Assembly (NCBI GenBank): GCA_030039005.1
Contig: JASHQT010000257.1
Coordinates: 1-13,346 of the forward strand
Direction: 5' to 3'
Source of the DNA: Bryobacteraceae bacterium
Lineage (GTDB): Bacteria; Acidobacteriota; Terriglobia; Bryobacterales; Bryobacteraceae
DNA length: 13,346 nucleotides
Position 1 is the first letter of the stretch; each line of letters begins with the position of its first letter. Both the position numbers and the translations under genes were made by a program. Shown here piece by piece: positions 13,086 through 13,346 of this stretch. A model generated the notes under the pieces. That model made no database searches and was not told where the DNA came from. It saw nothing but the letters and a program-made list of their open reading frames with translations.

Positions 13086-13346
13086 TTAGAAAGTGAAACG
13101 AAGCTGTAGGCTGACCTTGCGATCGTAGGTTGTCGTGCTGCCTTCCGGACCGAAGCCGCCCTGAAGACTAAGGGGCTGTCCGAAAAATGGTGAGGACAAG
13201 TCGCCATTGGGGCTGGCGAAATTCGGATGATTTAGGACGTTCGTCGCCATCGCGGTCAACGTCAGGTTGTATCGTTTCGGCGTCGAGGAGCCGAAGATTC
13301 CAGCCGGCGGGGGTCCTCCGGGCGGAGGTCCACCTCCTGGCCCTGG
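13086..13346 (-). CDS. C-terminal end of a TonB-dependent receptor-like outer-membrane protein
   Basis: An 86-codon reading frame runs from the window edge to TAA at 13086-13088; the start is outside the window. It begins with a Pro/Gly-rich stretch (PGPGGGPPPGGPPPAG), then RYNLTLTAMATNVLNHPNF, and ends in YDRKVSLQLRFTF. Alternating hydrophobic residues and a terminal Phe are the signal for beta-barrel insertion by the Bam machinery. The 'NVLNHPNF ... R ... LQLRF' end is typical of the large Oar-like, carboxypeptidase-regulatory-domain TonB receptors that are very common in Acidobacteriota. The Pro/Gly-rich segment is probably an extracellular loop. It lies 98 bases upstream of the secreted protein on the same strand. 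The ligand cannot be told. Confidence 0.8.
   Translation of the reverse strand, partial: PGPGGGPPPGGPPPAGIFGSSTPKRYNLTLTAMATNVLNHPNFASPNGDLSSPFFGQPLSLQGGFGPEGSTTTYDRKVSLQLRFTF

Overview
The window looks like a chromosomal segment of an acidobacterium of the Solibacter/Bryobacter type. It is moderately GC-rich. The main clues are a secreted beta-propeller protein ending in the duplicated 'GTGLGP' domain (TIGR03437, described from Candidatus Solibacter usitatus) and the tail of a large TonB-dependent receptor with a Pro/Gly-rich linker. This assignment is from protein character only; there is no rRNA or tRNA gene in the window. I see no insertion sequence, phage gene, CRISPR array or attachment site.

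Layout, left to right. Bases 1-942 (+): the 3' part of an oxalate-decarboxylase-type bicupin gene, cut by the window edge. A bidirectional hairpin terminator (952-980) separates it from everything else, since every other gene is on the minus strand. Bases 3178 down to 965 (-): an RNA-handling cluster of an RRM protein, a 52-aa very basic protein (not previously obvious because of its size), a 111-aa unknown protein that overlaps it by four bases, and an RhlE-type DEAD-box helicase. Bases 5287 down to 3464 (-): a two-gene oxidoreductase operon, an atypical SDR followed by a PdxI/YdbC-like aldo-keto reductase. Its promoter carries two near-identical palindromes, one inside the -35/-10 spacer and one just after the expected transcription start.

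Bases 10736 down to 5442 (-): a compact gnd-zwf-pgl-glgX operon. It holds the oxidative pentose phosphate pathway (6-phosphogluconate dehydrogenase, glucose-6-phosphate dehydrogenase, 6-phosphogluconolactonase) plus glycogen debranching enzyme. All gaps are 32 bases or shorter. The grouping suggests that glycogen breakdown feeds NADPH and pentose production. Upstream lies a gene-free stretch of 358 bases. Bases 13346 down to 11095 (-): the C-terminal end of a TonB-dependent receptor, a 97-base gap with a perfect palindrome, then the secreted TIGR03437 protein.

Most of the window is ordinary, well-known metabolism. The parts most worth a second look are the RRM/small-protein/helicase cluster with its apparent translational coupling, and the double operator in front of the SDR-AKR operon.
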